This document shows positions 17,759 to 27,203 of a stretch of DNA of 56,352 nucleotides, in pieces. Source of the DNA: CAZFER01 sp964517495 (GTDB lineage: Bacteria; Hinthialibacterota; Hinthialibacteria; Hinthialibacterales; Hinthialibacteraceae); assembly GCA_964517495.1 (NCBI GenBank), contig CAZFER010000038.1:1-56352 (forward strand). The letters are read 5' to 3'. A program made the position numbers and the translations under genes. Below the pieces are notes generated by a model that was given only the letters and a program-made list of their open reading frames with translations, did no database searches and was not told where the DNA came from. Position 1 is the stretch's first letter; every line of letters begins with the position of its first letter.

Positions 17759-20700
17759 CATCATCCAACAACCACCAGATCAAGCCAGCCGGGATTGTAT
17801 TTTAAACGGCCTGGATACCACCATCCTGGTGGAAGCCGCGGCGGGGACCGGTAAAACCACCAGTCTGGTTGGACGAATGACCGCCTTGCTTAGGGAACAA
17901 AAAACCTCTGTTGACTCGCTGGCTGCCATTACCTTTACACGAAAAGCGGCGGCTGAATTACGTGCCCGTTTTCAAGCCGCGCTTGAAAAGGAAAACCAAA
18001 ACCCAACAGCTGAATCTTCGGTTCATATAGCCAATGCCTTGCAAAACATCGACCGTTGCTTTATCGGAACCATCCATTCCTTTTGCGCCCGTTTATTAAG
18101 AGAACGTCCAGTTGAGGCCGGCGTTGATCCCGGTTTTGAGGAAATCGATGATGATGCCGATGGTCAGCTCAGAAACCAGGCATGGGATGAATATATCGAT
18201 CGTCTGTATGGAGAAGACAACGCGCTTATTGATGAACTTACTGAAATGGGTTTGCAGCCAGGGCAGTTGAAAGAGACGTTTTTACGTTTCGCTGATTTTC
18301 CCGATGTTGAAAACTGGCCTGTGGAAAAACCCGCGCTGCCAAATTTAAGTGAAGTTGTAAGACGCCTGCGCGAATATGCGGATCATATGACCTCCATGTC
18401 CAAATCTTTCCCTGATGATATCGGCAATGATAGATTGATGCCCCTCTATCGCACCGTTCCCCGGTTAGTGCGCTATGCCGATCCTCACAAACTTTCAGAT
18501 TGGATGGATATTCTGGATTCTATTGGTTTTAAACCCTACGACCGCAAAAAAGTAGTGCAAAAACAATGGCCGGGTGGAAAAGAACAGGCTTTATATGAAT
18601 TGGATACCTTAAACCAATTTATTGAACAATACGCAAAACCCTGGCTGAATGCCTGGCGAGTGCGGCGTTATGAATTGATCATGCGCGTGCTGCAACCGGC
18701 GAGGGAACGCTACGACAAAATTCGTCACATGGGAGGATGGCTAAACTTTCAGGATTTGCTGATGGCAGCGGCGCGTTTGTTGCGTAATCATCCCCATGTC
18801 CGCCGTTATTTTCGCAAGCGGTTTTCTCACCTGCTGGTGGATGAATTTCAGGATACCGATCCCATCCAAGCGGAAGTGATGCTTCTGCTGACCGCGGATA
18901 ACACCTCGGAACCGGATTGGAGCCAATGCCAACCGGTTCCCGGTTCATTGTTTGTCGTCGGCGATCCCAAGCAATCCATCTATCGTTTCCGGCGTGCGGA
19001 TATCGTGACCTATAATCAGGTCAAAACCATCATCGAACAAAGCGGTGGGAAAGTCCTCTCTCTTTCCGCCAACTTTCGTACGCAAGAACCCATCTTGCAT
19101 TGGGTCAATCAAACCTTTCATTCGGCTTTCTCCGAAACTGCAGATGAATTCTCCCCCGCCTATGTGAATTTAGAACCAGGAAAAACAGAACAACAAATTG
19201 AAGACCCCCAAGCAGTAACCCGGCTTTTAATTCCAGAGGATTATAGCAAAAATGACGATGTTATGCTGCATGAATCCCATTGGATTGCCCGCCTGATCCG
19301 TGCAGCAATAAATGAGGGAAGTGAACCGGGTGACTTTATGATCATAACCCGTAATCGCAGCCACCTGAGCGATTATGCCCGTCAATTGGAATACTTGGAA
19401 ATCCCCCATCAAGTCACCGGCGGCAGTTCCATGAACGAAGTGCCTGAATTGGAACTCCTCTACCGCTGCCTGATGGTGTTAATTAATCCTGATAATCCCA
19501 TCCACACCGTCAGTGTGTTACGCAGTGGATTATTTGGGATTAGTGATGAAGAACTATTCCACTACAAACAAGCAGGGGGCGCCTTTTCATTTCGTGCCCC
19601 AGTGCCCGAAACACTGCCACAGGAAACTCAAGATTTGTTTAATGAAGCGTTTGAACATCTCAAAACCTATGCGCATTGGTTTCATCGCTATCCACCTGTA
19701 GCGGCAATCGAACGAATGATTGAAGATTCCGGCTTACTTGCATTGGCAGCCGCCAAATCGGCGGGAAGCAACCAGGCTGGCAGCCTGCTCAAAGCCATCG
19801 AACTACTGCGTCAAAAACAAGCTGACACATGGTCGTTGGAACAGATTGTTAATCAATTGGGATATTGGATTCATCATGAAGAAGTGCATGACAGTATTCC
19901 CGTTCATCCCGGTCAGGGATCGTATGTGCGGCTTATGAACTTACACAAAGTTAAAGGCCTTGAAGCACCGGTGGTTTTTTTGGCCGATCCCAGCGGGAAA
20001 TACCAACATCCCGTGGATATTCATATCGATCGGACACAGGGACGTTCAAGCGGCTTTCTGGCAGTTTTAAAACGTTCTGGATATCAAAATGTTCTATTGG
20101 CCCATCCCCACCAGTGGGAGCAATATGAAGAAAAGGAAAAAACGTTTTTAGACGCTGAAGAAAAACGGTTATTCTATGTGGCAGCGACCCGTGCGGGCAA
20201 GCGTATGATCATTTCCCAGCGCAAAAAAAACAATCATCATAATCCCTGGAACTTTTTCAGTGACGCCCTTGGTGATGTTTTTGATATTCCCGATCCAGGC
20301 CGGCAAGCCGTGCCCATCGTAAATGAAATACGGATCGATTCCACCGCGCCGCAAAGGGCCTTGGAGGCTATCACCTGCCAATGGGATATGATTTGCACCC
20401 CAACCTATGAAACCCAACATGCCAAACAAGTATCCCAATCCTGGACCAAACTCGATATCGAACGGGATGAACACGGCGCCCAGTGGGGAACGTTGATCCA
20501 TATGCTCCTGGAAGCCCGGATGAGTCAACCTGAATGTGATCTGGCCAGTTTGGCTGCTTCTTTCCTGGCCGATTCCAACCTTGACTCCAGCCTGTTGGAT
20601 GAAGCCATCGACACTGTGCAATCCGTCATCCATTCCCATATTTGGGAGCGTGCCCAACAAAGCACAGAACGCTATGTTGAGATTCCCTTTGAAACCATGA

Positions 20701-20954
20701 TTCTACCCCCTGAGGAGAAAGCATTACCTATCCTCCAACGCGGAGTCATTGATCTGATTTTTCGCGAAAAAACCGGCTGGGTAATAGTGGATTATAAAAC
20801 CGATCGAGTCACCTCAAACCAACTTCACAACATTTGCGCCCATTACCTTCCCCAAATCCAAACCTACGTTGAACGCTGGGAAGAAATCACACGTGAGGCC
20901 GTGTTGGAAAAGGGTTTATATTTCGTTTATTTAAATGAGTATGTAGTGATATAA
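17748..20954 (+). CDS. addA: AddA/RexA-like UvrD-family helicase-nuclease
   Basis: 1068 residues of superfamily 1A. Walker A AAAGTGKTTSL is near residues 30-39, followed by AITFTRKAAAELRAR (Ia), LLVDEFQDTDPIQ (II, about 362), GDPKQSIYRFRRAD (III, about 405), LMNLHKVKGLEAPVV (V) and FYVAATRAGKRM (VI). The C-terminal nuclease has RGVIDLIF (about 998) and VIVDYKTDR (about 1014). It is the motor and second nuclease of the AddAB break-resection enzyme, and its start lies inside the end of addB, implying translational coupling. A strong terminator follows. Confidence 0.93.
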   Translation: MTDNIIQQPPDQASRDCILNGLDTTILVEAAAGTGKTTSLVGRMTALLREQKTSVDSLAAITFTRKAAAELRARFQAALEKENQNPTAESSVHIANALQNIDRCFIGTIHSFCARLLRERPVEAGVDPGFEEIDDDADGQLRNQAWDEYIDRLYGEDNALIDELTEMGLQPGQLKETFLRFADFPDVENWPVEKPALPNLSEVVRRLREYADHMTSMSKSFPDDIGNDRLMPLYRTVPRLVRYADPHKLSDWMDILDSIGFKPYDRKKVVQKQWPGGKEQALYELDTLNQFIEQYAKPWLNAWRVRRYELIMRVLQPARERYDKIRHMGGWLNFQDLLMAAARLLRNHPHVRRYFRKRFSHLLVDEFQDTDPIQAEVMLLLTADNTSEPDWSQCQPVPGSLFVVGDPKQSIYRFRRADIVTYNQVKTIIEQSGGKVLSLSANFRTQEPILHWVNQTFHSAFSETADEFSPAYVNLEPGKTEQQIEDPQAVTRLLIPEDYSKNDDVMLHESHWIARLIRAAINEGSEPGDFMIITRNRSHLSDYARQLEYLEIPHQVTGGSSMNEVPELELLYRCLMVLINPDNPIHTVSVLRSGLFGISDEELFHYKQAGGAFSFRAPVPETLPQETQDLFNEAFEHLKTYAHWFHRYPPVAAIERMIEDSGLLALAAAKSAGSNQAGSLLKAIELLRQKQADTWSLEQIVNQLGYWIHHEEVHDSIPVHPGQGSYVRLMNLHKVKGLEAPVVFLADPSGKYQHPVDIHIDRTQGRSSGFLAVLKRSGYQNVLLAHPHQWEQYEEKEKTFLDAEEKRLFYVAATRAGKRMIISQRKKNNHHNPWNFFSDALGDVFDIPDPGRQAVPIVNEIRIDSTAPQRALEAITCQWDMICTPTYETQHAKQVSQSWTKLDIERDEHGAQWGTLIHMLLEARMSQPECDLASLAASFLADSNLDSSLLDEAIDTVQSVIHSHIWERAQQSTERYVEIPFETMILPPEEKALPILQRGVIDLIFREKTGWVIVDYKTDRVTSNQLHNICAHYLPQIQTYVERWEEITREAVLEKGLYFVYLNEYVVI

Positions 20955-20963
20955 TTTCGAACA

Positions 20964-20993
20964 AAAAAGCCTGGACAACTGTCCAGGCTTTTT
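20964..20993. terminator. Strong bidirectional intrinsic terminator
   Basis: A 13-pair perfect stem, AAAAAGCCTGGAC/GTCCAGGCTTTTT, with loop AACT, sits ten bases after the addA stop and 34 bases before the end of the convergent coiled-coil gene. It has A- and T-tracts on both sides, so it can serve both strands. Confidence 0.92.
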
Positions 20994-21026
20994 CTATTGC
21001 CGTTTCAACAATCGGTGTCTCTTCGT

Positions 21027-22196
21027 TTAACGCCGTTCACCCATGTGTTCGAGATGTTCACGCATACGTTTCATCTCTTCCTTCAAATGTCTCATTTGTT
21101 CACTGAGATTGCCGATGGCTTCTCTGACCTTTTGGTTGATCGGTGGATTTTTTTTCATCTCCACCATTTGGTCGCGCAAATGACCAACGTATTTTCTGAA
21201 CTGATTGACTGGAGGGTGCCACTCTTCCATAAAGGGCCGTCCTGATTCCTTCCGGTGTTGAAATTGCTCAAATCTTTCAGCTCGCTGTTGTTCACGCCGT
21301 TCAGCGCTTTCACGGCGGCGTTGTTCACGCAATTCTTCAGTTCGTGCACGTTGTTCTACCGCTTTACGTTGCTGATCTCGTAGACGGCGTTCCACTCTTT
21401 CTCTTGCTTCAGCATGTTCACGTTCTCTCTCGTGTTCACGCTGCTCCATTCGCGCACGCCGTTCAGACCTCTCACGCTCTTCCGCATGCTTACGATCTCG
21501 ACTCTGCTCACGCGCATGCTGCTTCATTTGTTCACAATGTTTCTCACATCCCTCACATTTACTTTCTTTGGCATGCTCACTTTCCCTTATTCGCTCGTGC
21601 CGTTCCTCACGTTCTTTGGTCTGTTCACGGTCTCTCACGCGTTCGTGGCGTTCTTCACGCTCTTCAACATGCTCGCGTTTTCTTTCGCGATCACGCTGGA
21701 AGGCTTCTTCGGGACTCTCTTTGCCTTCATGTTTCTCGGCATGTTCACGGAACATATACTGGAAACCTCTCTGAGGTTGATCCCCTTTTGCTTTTTCTGA
21801 ATGTTCCTTATCACGTTTAGGCAGATCACCCAGCTCGCGAACAATCTCATGGGTCTTCTCGGTCAGATAGTTTGCCAGCTGCTCGTGGCCGGAACCTTTT
21901 AAGATAGTGATGGCTCGTTTCAGGTGATCTATCGCCATGCCCGGGTGGATACCTTTCATCGCGGCCAGTCGTTGACGCACACGAAGGGCCTGAGTTTGCC
22001 CTTTTTTCATCTTCTCAATATTCGCCATTAAACGTTGAGCATCCTCATGTTTACCATTGGCTTTTAATTCAACCGCACGGTTCTTTAATGCTTCGATTTT
22101 CGACTCGAAATTTTCCTCAGCCAGTGCTTGCATGCCGATCATGAAAACACCGAAGATGAGAAAACTCATACAGAATCGGGTGAATAAATATTTCAT
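21027..22196 (-). CDS. Exported, extremely charged coiled-coil protein
   Basis: 389 residues; the signal peptide ends near ALAEE and AGGAGG precedes the ATG. Residues 28-130 are helical with a TPR-like or Sel1-like feel (IEALKNRAVELKANGKHEDA, then a similar HLKRAITILKGSGHEQLA). About 165-330 is almost entirely Glu, Arg, His, Lys and Gln in short EREHAE/REERHER units, and contains one Cys-His cluster, CEGCEKHCEQMKQH. The C-terminal 60 residues have heptads (LSEQMRHLKEEMKRMREHLEHM). I do not recognise a family. A periplasmic metal- or polyanion-binding or spacer role is speculation. Low-complexity composition makes database hits unreliable. Confidence 0.75.
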   Translation of the reverse strand: MKYLFTRFCMSFLIFGVFMIGMQALAEENFESKIEALKNRAVELKANGKHEDAQRLMANIEKMKKGQTQALRVRQRLAAMKGIHPGMAIDHLKRAITILKGSGHEQLANYLTEKTHEIVRELGDLPKRDKEHSEKAKGDQPQRGFQYMFREHAEKHEGKESPEEAFQRDRERKREHVEEREERHERVRDREQTKEREERHERIRESEHAKESKCEGCEKHCEQMKQHAREQSRDRKHAEERERSERRARMEQREHEREREHAEARERVERRLRDQQRKAVEQRARTEELREQRRRESAERREQQRAERFEQFQHRKESGRPFMEEWHPPVNQFRKYVGHLRDQMVEMKKNPPINQKVREAIGNLSEQMRHLKEEMKRMREHLEHMGERR

Positions 22197-22337
22197 GTTA
22201 CTCCTCCTTCTTTAATTAGATTTGTTTCAAGCAAAATTAGCTCATTACTTATTATAACGATTATCTATTTGTATAAGTCGAAAAAAAAAGAAGATATGTT
22301 CGGGGATTCCCCACATTCACACCTATTCAAATAAAAT

Positions 22338-22360
22338 GCCTTCGGATAAAGTCCGAAGGC
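22338..22360 (-). terminator. Terminator of the Gfo/Idh/MocA gene
   Basis: A nine-pair perfect stem (GCCTTCGGA/TCCGAAGGC) with a five-base loop, 42 bases after the stop of the minus-strand gene. Read on that strand it is followed by ATTTTATTT, a moderate U-tract. Confidence 0.75.
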
Positions 22361-22401
22361 TGATGTAATCAGGTATTCCAAATAATAAATGAAATGGAGC
22401 T

Positions 22402-23613
22402 TTATACTTGATAAATACGTTTCTTCTCTGGATCAAAGCCTAGGCGGCGACCCTGGCGGATCGATTCAGCCACCAAAATCCCGGCAATAGAGTGCGAATG
22501 CCCCATTTCAATAGGACAACGTGGATCGTTACGGGAGCGCACGCACTCGAGGAAATTACACATATGACCAGTTGAGGCAACCGGCTCGATTTTTTTGGTT
22601 TCCTTGATCTGATCAGGCCCAGCACCACCATCACCCGAAAGAGTGCGGTTAAGCACATCGAGTTTGCCATTGCTGCCATAAAAGATGCAGTGCGTATCGG
22701 CAGAATTACAAAGGCTCATGGAAAAATTGAGCTGCCAGCCCTTTGGATAATTAAGGATAGCGCCCAGGGTATCGCTGGTTTCACGCCCGTCATCGCCCCA
22801 GCGGTAAACATTTCCGCTGCCAACAACAGCGGCAGGATAAAGATCCTCCATATACCAGGCGACCAGGTTGAGATAGTGAGACATCCATAATCCTGGCAAA
22901 CCATTGGTATAATCATGGTACAAGTACCATCGCTTGAAGAGCTTAGGATCAAAGGGGTGTTTGGGAGCATGCAGTTGGAAAAGGTTCCAGGCGACATCTT
23001 CTTTATCGATACCGGAATAATTCTTTCGCCAGCGTGGATGGTTGAAATTTTGAGAAATTTGCACGCGGGTGATAACCCCTAAAACACCTGACTGCAAAAC
23101 GTTAGCACAAGCGATATAGCCGCCATCGCTGCGCCATTGGGTTCCGATTTGCACCACCCGGTTAAGTTTGCGCACCGTTTCCAATGATTGATTGGCCTCT
23201 TTAAGGGTAATAGCCATCGGCTTTTCGCAATAAACATCTTTGCCAGCTTTAAGCGCTTCAATCATGATACGCGCGTGACTGAAGTCAGGGGTAGCGATAG
23301 TCACAGCATCAATATCGTCACGTTTAAGTATTTCATGATAATCAATGATCTTATCAGGTTTACTCTCAGGGTCTTTTTGCACCACCGAGGCATAGGCACG
23401 CTCCAAAGTAGCCTCATGGGTATCACAGACCGCACGAATTTCCGCGTTTTGGTTCTTGCAGGCTGCAATTTCGTTGATATGACCAGAACCACGCGATCCA
23501 CATCCGATCACGGCTACTCCAAGGCGGTCGTTGGCTCCCAACACCCGCTTGGCCCCCAATGCGGTGAACGCTCCAGCAGTAAGTGAAAGTTTGGAAAATG
23601 TTCGTCGTTTCAT
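22402..23613 (-). CDS. Tat-exported Gfo/Idh/MocA family oxidoreductase
   Basis: 403 residues beginning MKRRTFSKLSLTAGAF, a twin-arginine signal typical of planctomycete-type members. It is followed by the NAD(P)-binding loop VAVIGCGSRGSGH, TIATPDFSHARIMIEAL and the hallmark DVYCEKPMA. The C-terminal domain includes HCIFYGSNGKLDVLNR and ends RLGFDPEKKRI, both frequent in this subgroup. These enzymes oxidise or reduce sugars and inositols; the substrate is not readable. AAGGAC precedes the ATG, and it is followed by its own terminator. It is monocistronic as far as seen. Confidence 0.92.
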   Translation of the reverse strand: MKRRTFSKLSLTAGAFTALGAKRVLGANDRLGVAVIGCGSRGSGHINEIAACKNQNAEIRAVCDTHEATLERAYASVVQKDPESKPDKIIDYHEILKRDDIDAVTIATPDFSHARIMIEALKAGKDVYCEKPMAITLKEANQSLETVRKLNRVVQIGTQWRSDGGYIACANVLQSGVLGVITRVQISQNFNHPRWRKNYSGIDKEDVAWNLFQLHAPKHPFDPKLFKRWYLYHDYTNGLPGLWMSHYLNLVAWYMEDLYPAAVVGSGNVYRWGDDGRETSDTLGAILNYPKGWQLNFSMSLCNSADTHCIFYGSNGKLDVLNRTLSGDGGAGPDQIKETKKIEPVASTGHMCNFLECVRSRNDPRCPIEMGHSHSIAGILVAESIRQGRRLGFDPEKKRIYQV

Positions 23614-23817
23614 GATTTTTGTCCTTTAATCCAAAAAATGGTTGTTAAGGAATCTTAACATAATCCTTTTTAGTCTGTCACCCTGTCTCGTATATGTTTA
23701 TTTCATGGGGCAAACATGGATTTTAAACTCGCCTTGGAGAGGTTTAACTACTCCAGCATAAAATTTGGAATAAAATACCTATGAGCAAAGTTCACACGCC
23801 CGGGGAGAAAAACACTT

Positions 23818-24705
23818 ATGAATATGTGGTGGATATTCGTCCATATCGTCACAGCATGCATGTTGATCATCGGCTTTGTAATCGCAGGCTTTGTTCTTGC
23901 ATTTAATCCAGGCGCTATATCCACGGGTTTCATCCACATCTATCCCCCGTTAAATATTCCTTTTGTTTATCCTCCCTGGCTGGTTGAATCCATGCTGGCC
24001 TTTTTCTGGTTTTCTGCGGTATTTTCCTCTCTGAAACGAAAGTTTTGCGATGTCACCCATGCTTCCTATCTTTGGGAATTAGCCCCCATCATTGGAAAAT
24101 TGCTTATCGCTCATATTTTCTTATCCGTTGTTCTCCGTGTGGCATTTAATCTGCACTTATTGCTGGCATATGGTGGAGGCTGGCTGGTAGCCGTTTATAT
24201 CCCCATGCAAATTGTGATCTATCGCTACCCCAAGAAAAAACAACGCCTGGAAGAAACCCAACTTACCGCGGAAAAATTGAAAAAGATCACCCAAAAAAGC
24301 CAGGCGGTTCAAGCCTTTCTCGATGTATTTCCTTCTGCCTCATTCTATGTGATTGACAATGCCGTCAAGCATAAAATAGCCACCTGTGTGCTGATGCATC
24401 GGCAATTACGAAAGGAACGAGACCGCTTGTATGAAGACATCACCCTGGAAATTCCTGTCGATCTAAAAAAACGAACTCCCCTGGATGGAAAAGCAAAAGT
24501 CTCGCGCTACATTTTCCAGAGCGATGAGGCAGCCAGCGCGGTGGTGGAACTGCCGGACTTAACTGTTGGCCAATTAAGCGGGGAGTTATTACCCATCGAT
24601 GATTTCACCTTGGACAAATTGGATGCGTCCTTTAGCCGTTATCCTTCCTTGCACGACCTCCCTCTCCCCATAGCCACCAGGCAAGGAACCTATCAAACAG
24701 CATAA
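23818..24705 (+). CDS. Uncharacterised membrane protein, distant paralogue of 7908-8747
   Basis: 295 residues. About four hydrophobic segments lie in the first 140 residues, then a Lys/Glu-rich helix (KKKQRLEETQLTAEKLKKI), then a soluble domain of about 120 residues. That domain shares spacing and residues with the one at 7908-8747: F-x-x-x-[YF]-P-x-A-x-x-Y-V, a conserved His, L-x-H-R, then Y-x-[ED]-[VI]-T-L-x-x-P. GGGGAG stands about ten bases before the ATG. I know no named family. Confidence 0.65.
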   Translation: MNMWWIFVHIVTACMLIIGFVIAGFVLAFNPGAISTGFIHIYPPLNIPFVYPPWLVESMLAFFWFSAVFSSLKRKFCDVTHASYLWELAPIIGKLLIAHIFLSVVLRVAFNLHLLLAYGGGWLVAVYIPMQIVIYRYPKKKQRLEETQLTAEKLKKITQKSQAVQAFLDVFPSASFYVIDNAVKHKIATCVLMHRQLRKERDRLYEDITLEIPVDLKKRTPLDGKAKVSRYIFQSDEAASAVVELPDLTVGQLSGELLPIDDFTLDKLDASFSRYPSLHDLPLPIATRQGTYQTA

Positions 24706-24897
24706 TGGTAGAAATCCAGTGTAAAACAACTCCAGGAGGTGAAGGGTATACTATTAAATCATCTTGTTTTGAAGACAATTCTCTCAATTGTTTGAGTATA
24801 AATTAAATTTAATGAAAAATATTTTGTTGTCAGTTAGCGCTTATATATATTGAAGAGAATGAATATAGTATTAAGATATTCATAAAGGATATATGCC
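24706..24897 (+). promoter_or_regulatory. AT-rich leader of the DUF262 cassette
   Basis: 192 bases of markedly AT-rich sequence upstream of the three-gene cassette. It contains a small dyad CTCAA-TTGT-TTGAG (24783-24796). A possible promoter is TTGTTG with TATATT 16 bases later near 24827-24854. AAGGA sits eight bases before the ATG at 24898. The promoter call is weak. Confidence 0.35.
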
Positions 24898-26037
24898 ATG
24901 AGTGAAAGCAATTTATTAACCTCACAATCAACAAATAATGAGCAAGTTGAAGGACTTGATATCTCAGAATCATCAGGTTGGGGTGACTACCCACTCGATT
25001 CAGTTTTTATTCGAAAAGAACAAAGAACAGTGAATGAAGTGATCAAGCGAATTGAGGCCAATCGATATATTCTGGATCCAGAGTTCCAACGTGCATTTGT
25101 TTGGGATTTAAAGAAACAATCACGTTTGATTGAATCCTGTCTTATGCGCCTTCCCCTTCCTGTGTTTTATGTGGCTGAAGCCAAAGATGGCCGCATAATC
25201 GTCGTTGATGGATTACAAAGACTTACAACTTTTTATCGATATTTAAATGATGATTTTTTTCTTAGCAAATTAGGAGATGGCAGAGAAGATGCCCCCCAAG
25301 AGAATCCTCTAATAGGAAAGAAATTCAGTGATCTACCTCTAAATTTGCAAGAAAGACTGGAAGATACGCAACTCATTTTGTATATCCTTGATGCCAACGC
25401 TCCGGAACGAGCCAAGTTGGATATTTTCGAAAGGGTGAATGGAGGTGTTGCACTAACACGGCAACAAATGCGTAACTGCCTTTATAGTGGGGAAGCAACA
25501 AAGTGGTTAAAAAAAGCAGCAGAAAGTGCTTCTTTTGTTAAAGCGACAGATAGAAGCCTTAATCAAAAAACGATGCGTGACCGTGAAGCAATTAATCGCT
25601 TTTGTGCATTCAAACTTTTAGGTGTCAATGAATACAAATCAGATATGGATGATTTTTTAGCACGTGTTTTGGAAAAAATGAATACGTGCGGCAAAATGGG
25701 ACTCGATGATTTATATGATTCATTCACTCGATCCATGGAAATAAATTATAAATTATTTGAGCGGCATGCATTTCGAAAGTCTTTGGCTGCTCTTGATCAA
25801 AGTGCTCCCCGGAATCCGATAAATATTTCATTATTTGATGTTTGTTCTGTCTTATTTACAGAATTAGAGGAGAAAGAGGTTAATAATAATTCGGATAATT
25901 TGAGAAAAGAATTAAAAAAATTGTTAGACGATAATTGTTTTAATCAATCCATTACTTCTTCTACCAATAGTAGAAATCAAGTAAAAACACGCTATGAATT
26001 AATGAATAATGCCATCAGGAAAGCGATACAACAATAA
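24898..26037 (+). CDS. DUF262 domain protein (GmrSD N-terminal-like), first gene of a defence-like cassette
   Basis: 379 residues. The DUF262 core spans about 35-130: VNEVIKRIEANRYILDPEFQR, WDLKKQSRLIESCLMRLPLPVFY, then IVVDGLQRLTTFYRYL. The last is the DGxxR catalytic or NTP-sensing motif, usually DGQQR. LDIFERVNGGVALTRQQMRN follows, as in most members. No C-terminal HNH (DUF1524) domain is present, unlike GmrSD or BrxU. The family includes ParB-like nucleotide-dependent nucleases and sensors in anti-phage systems. The stop overlaps the next start by one base (TAATG), so translation is coupled. Base composition is more AT-rich than the flanking core genes. Confidence 0.88.
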   Translation: MSESNLLTSQSTNNEQVEGLDISESSGWGDYPLDSVFIRKEQRTVNEVIKRIEANRYILDPEFQRAFVWDLKKQSRLIESCLMRLPLPVFYVAEAKDGRIIVVDGLQRLTTFYRYLNDDFFLSKLGDGREDAPQENPLIGKKFSDLPLNLQERLEDTQLILYILDANAPERAKLDIFERVNGGVALTRQQMRNCLYSGEATKWLKKAAESASFVKATDRSLNQKTMRDREAINRFCAFKLLGVNEYKSDMDDFLARVLEKMNTCGKMGLDDLYDSFTRSMEINYKLFERHAFRKSLAALDQSAPRNPINISLFDVCSVLFTELEEKEVNNNSDNLRKELKKLLDDNCFNQSITSSTNSRNQVKTRYELMNNAIRKAIQQ

Positions 26038-27203
26038 TGTTGACGTGTCTAAAAATCCAAAACTTCAAATGTTTTAACGAACTTTCGCTGCAATTAGCGC
26101 CTTTGACTTTATTGACAGGATTTAATGCTGCCGGCAAGTCCACTGCTATACAAAGCCTTTTGTTGTTTGCTCAAGCATTACGATATAACGATAAGTCTTC
26201 AAAGATACCGTTGAATGGAACGCTTGTTTGTTTAGGAACTCCTGGTGAGGTTTTGTATTCTGGAAGTGGCGATGTGGCATTTAATATAGAAGATAATCAA
26301 TGTAATGTTGAATGGATTTTACACCCTGATGATCGTACCAAGGGAAATGCGCTGCGAATCAAACAAATTAAGATAAACGATGAAGACGTATCAGAGAAAA
26401 ACAAAAATTTCAATCACCTCGATCGCCTATTACCACGTGAAGCAAACAAGAATGCAAAAGATTTAGTCAAACATCTACGTGAGATAGTTTTTCTAAGTGC
26501 TATTCGAATTGGAACCGCTGATGTTTTTCCAACTCCGAATGGCCCATCACCTTCAAACGCTGATGTTGGATTGCAAGGTGAGTTCGCACCCTGGTTATTT
26601 GAACGAAATCTGGATGAAACAATTGATCAATCCCGCTTAAATCCTTCTGATCCCGCAAATACCATGCGACGTCAATTCAACGCATGGGCTAATGATCTCT
26701 TTCCAGGCGCTCAAGGGAATGCAGAAAGAATAGATAAAACAAGCTTGTTACGTCTTGAACTTCGCATTGGAGATAAAAGTGATTGGCGGCGTCCATCAAA
26801 CATAGGTTATGGATTGACTTATGCGTTTCCCGTTATTGTGTCAGCTCTCCTCGCCAGGAAAGATCATATCTTGATAATTGATAGCCCTGAAGCCCATTTA
26901 CATCCACTAGGCCAATCAAAAATGGGGCATTTTTTAGCGAAAATGTCTGCTGCTGGTGTACAAATTATCATAGAAACGCATAGTGATCATATTTTAAATG
27001 GAATACGTTTGGCCGTACAAAAAGCAGTTGTTAAGCCTGAAAAAGTTGCAATTCATTTTTTCAATCATCCAATGAATGTTTCAAAAGGTAATGCGCAAGT
27101 GCAATCCCCTTTGATTGATTCACAAGGGAATCTCAGCGAATGGCCTGATGGTTTTTTTGATCAAGCCGAAAATGATTTGGCTCGTTTGGCGGGGTGGTTT
27201 TAA
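26037..27203 (+). CDS. DUF3696-type SMC/ABC-like ATPase, second gene of the cassette
   Basis: 388 residues. Residues 1-45 (LKIQNFKCFNELSLQLAPLTLLTGFNAAGKST) give the RecF/AAA-type N-terminus and Walker A (about 28-36). Late motifs are ILIIDSPEAHLHP (Walker B, D-loop) and IIIETHSDHILNGIRLAV (H-loop). The end, with LSEWPDGFFDQAENDLARL, is the DUF3696 signature. It lacks a Toprim domain, so it is probably the sensor or regulator ATPase of the cassette rather than a nuclease. It begins in the stop of the DUF262 gene, and the next gene begins in its own stop. Confidence 0.9.
   Translation: MLTCLKIQNFKCFNELSLQLAPLTLLTGFNAAGKSTAIQSLLLFAQALRYNDKSSKIPLNGTLVCLGTPGEVLYSGSGDVAFNIEDNQCNVEWILHPDDRTKGNALRIKQIKINDEDVSEKNKNFNHLDRLLPREANKNAKDLVKHLREIVFLSAIRIGTADVFPTPNGPSPSNADVGLQGEFAPWLFERNLDETIDQSRLNPSDPANTMRRQFNAWANDLFPGAQGNAERIDKTSLLRLELRIGDKSDWRRPSNIGYGLTYAFPVIVSALLARKDHILIIDSPEAHLHPLGQSKMGHFLAKMSAAGVQIIIETHSDHILNGIRLAVQKAVVKPEKVAIHFFNHPMNVSKGNAQVQSPLIDSQGNLSEWPDGFFDQAENDLARLAGWF

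Noticed and set aside
21344..21850. Several long plus-strand frames opposite the charged coiled-coil gene
   Set aside because: They mirror the Glu/Arg/His repeats of the minus-strand gene, lack ribosome-binding sites, and the minus-strand protein has a signal peptide and AGGAGG site.
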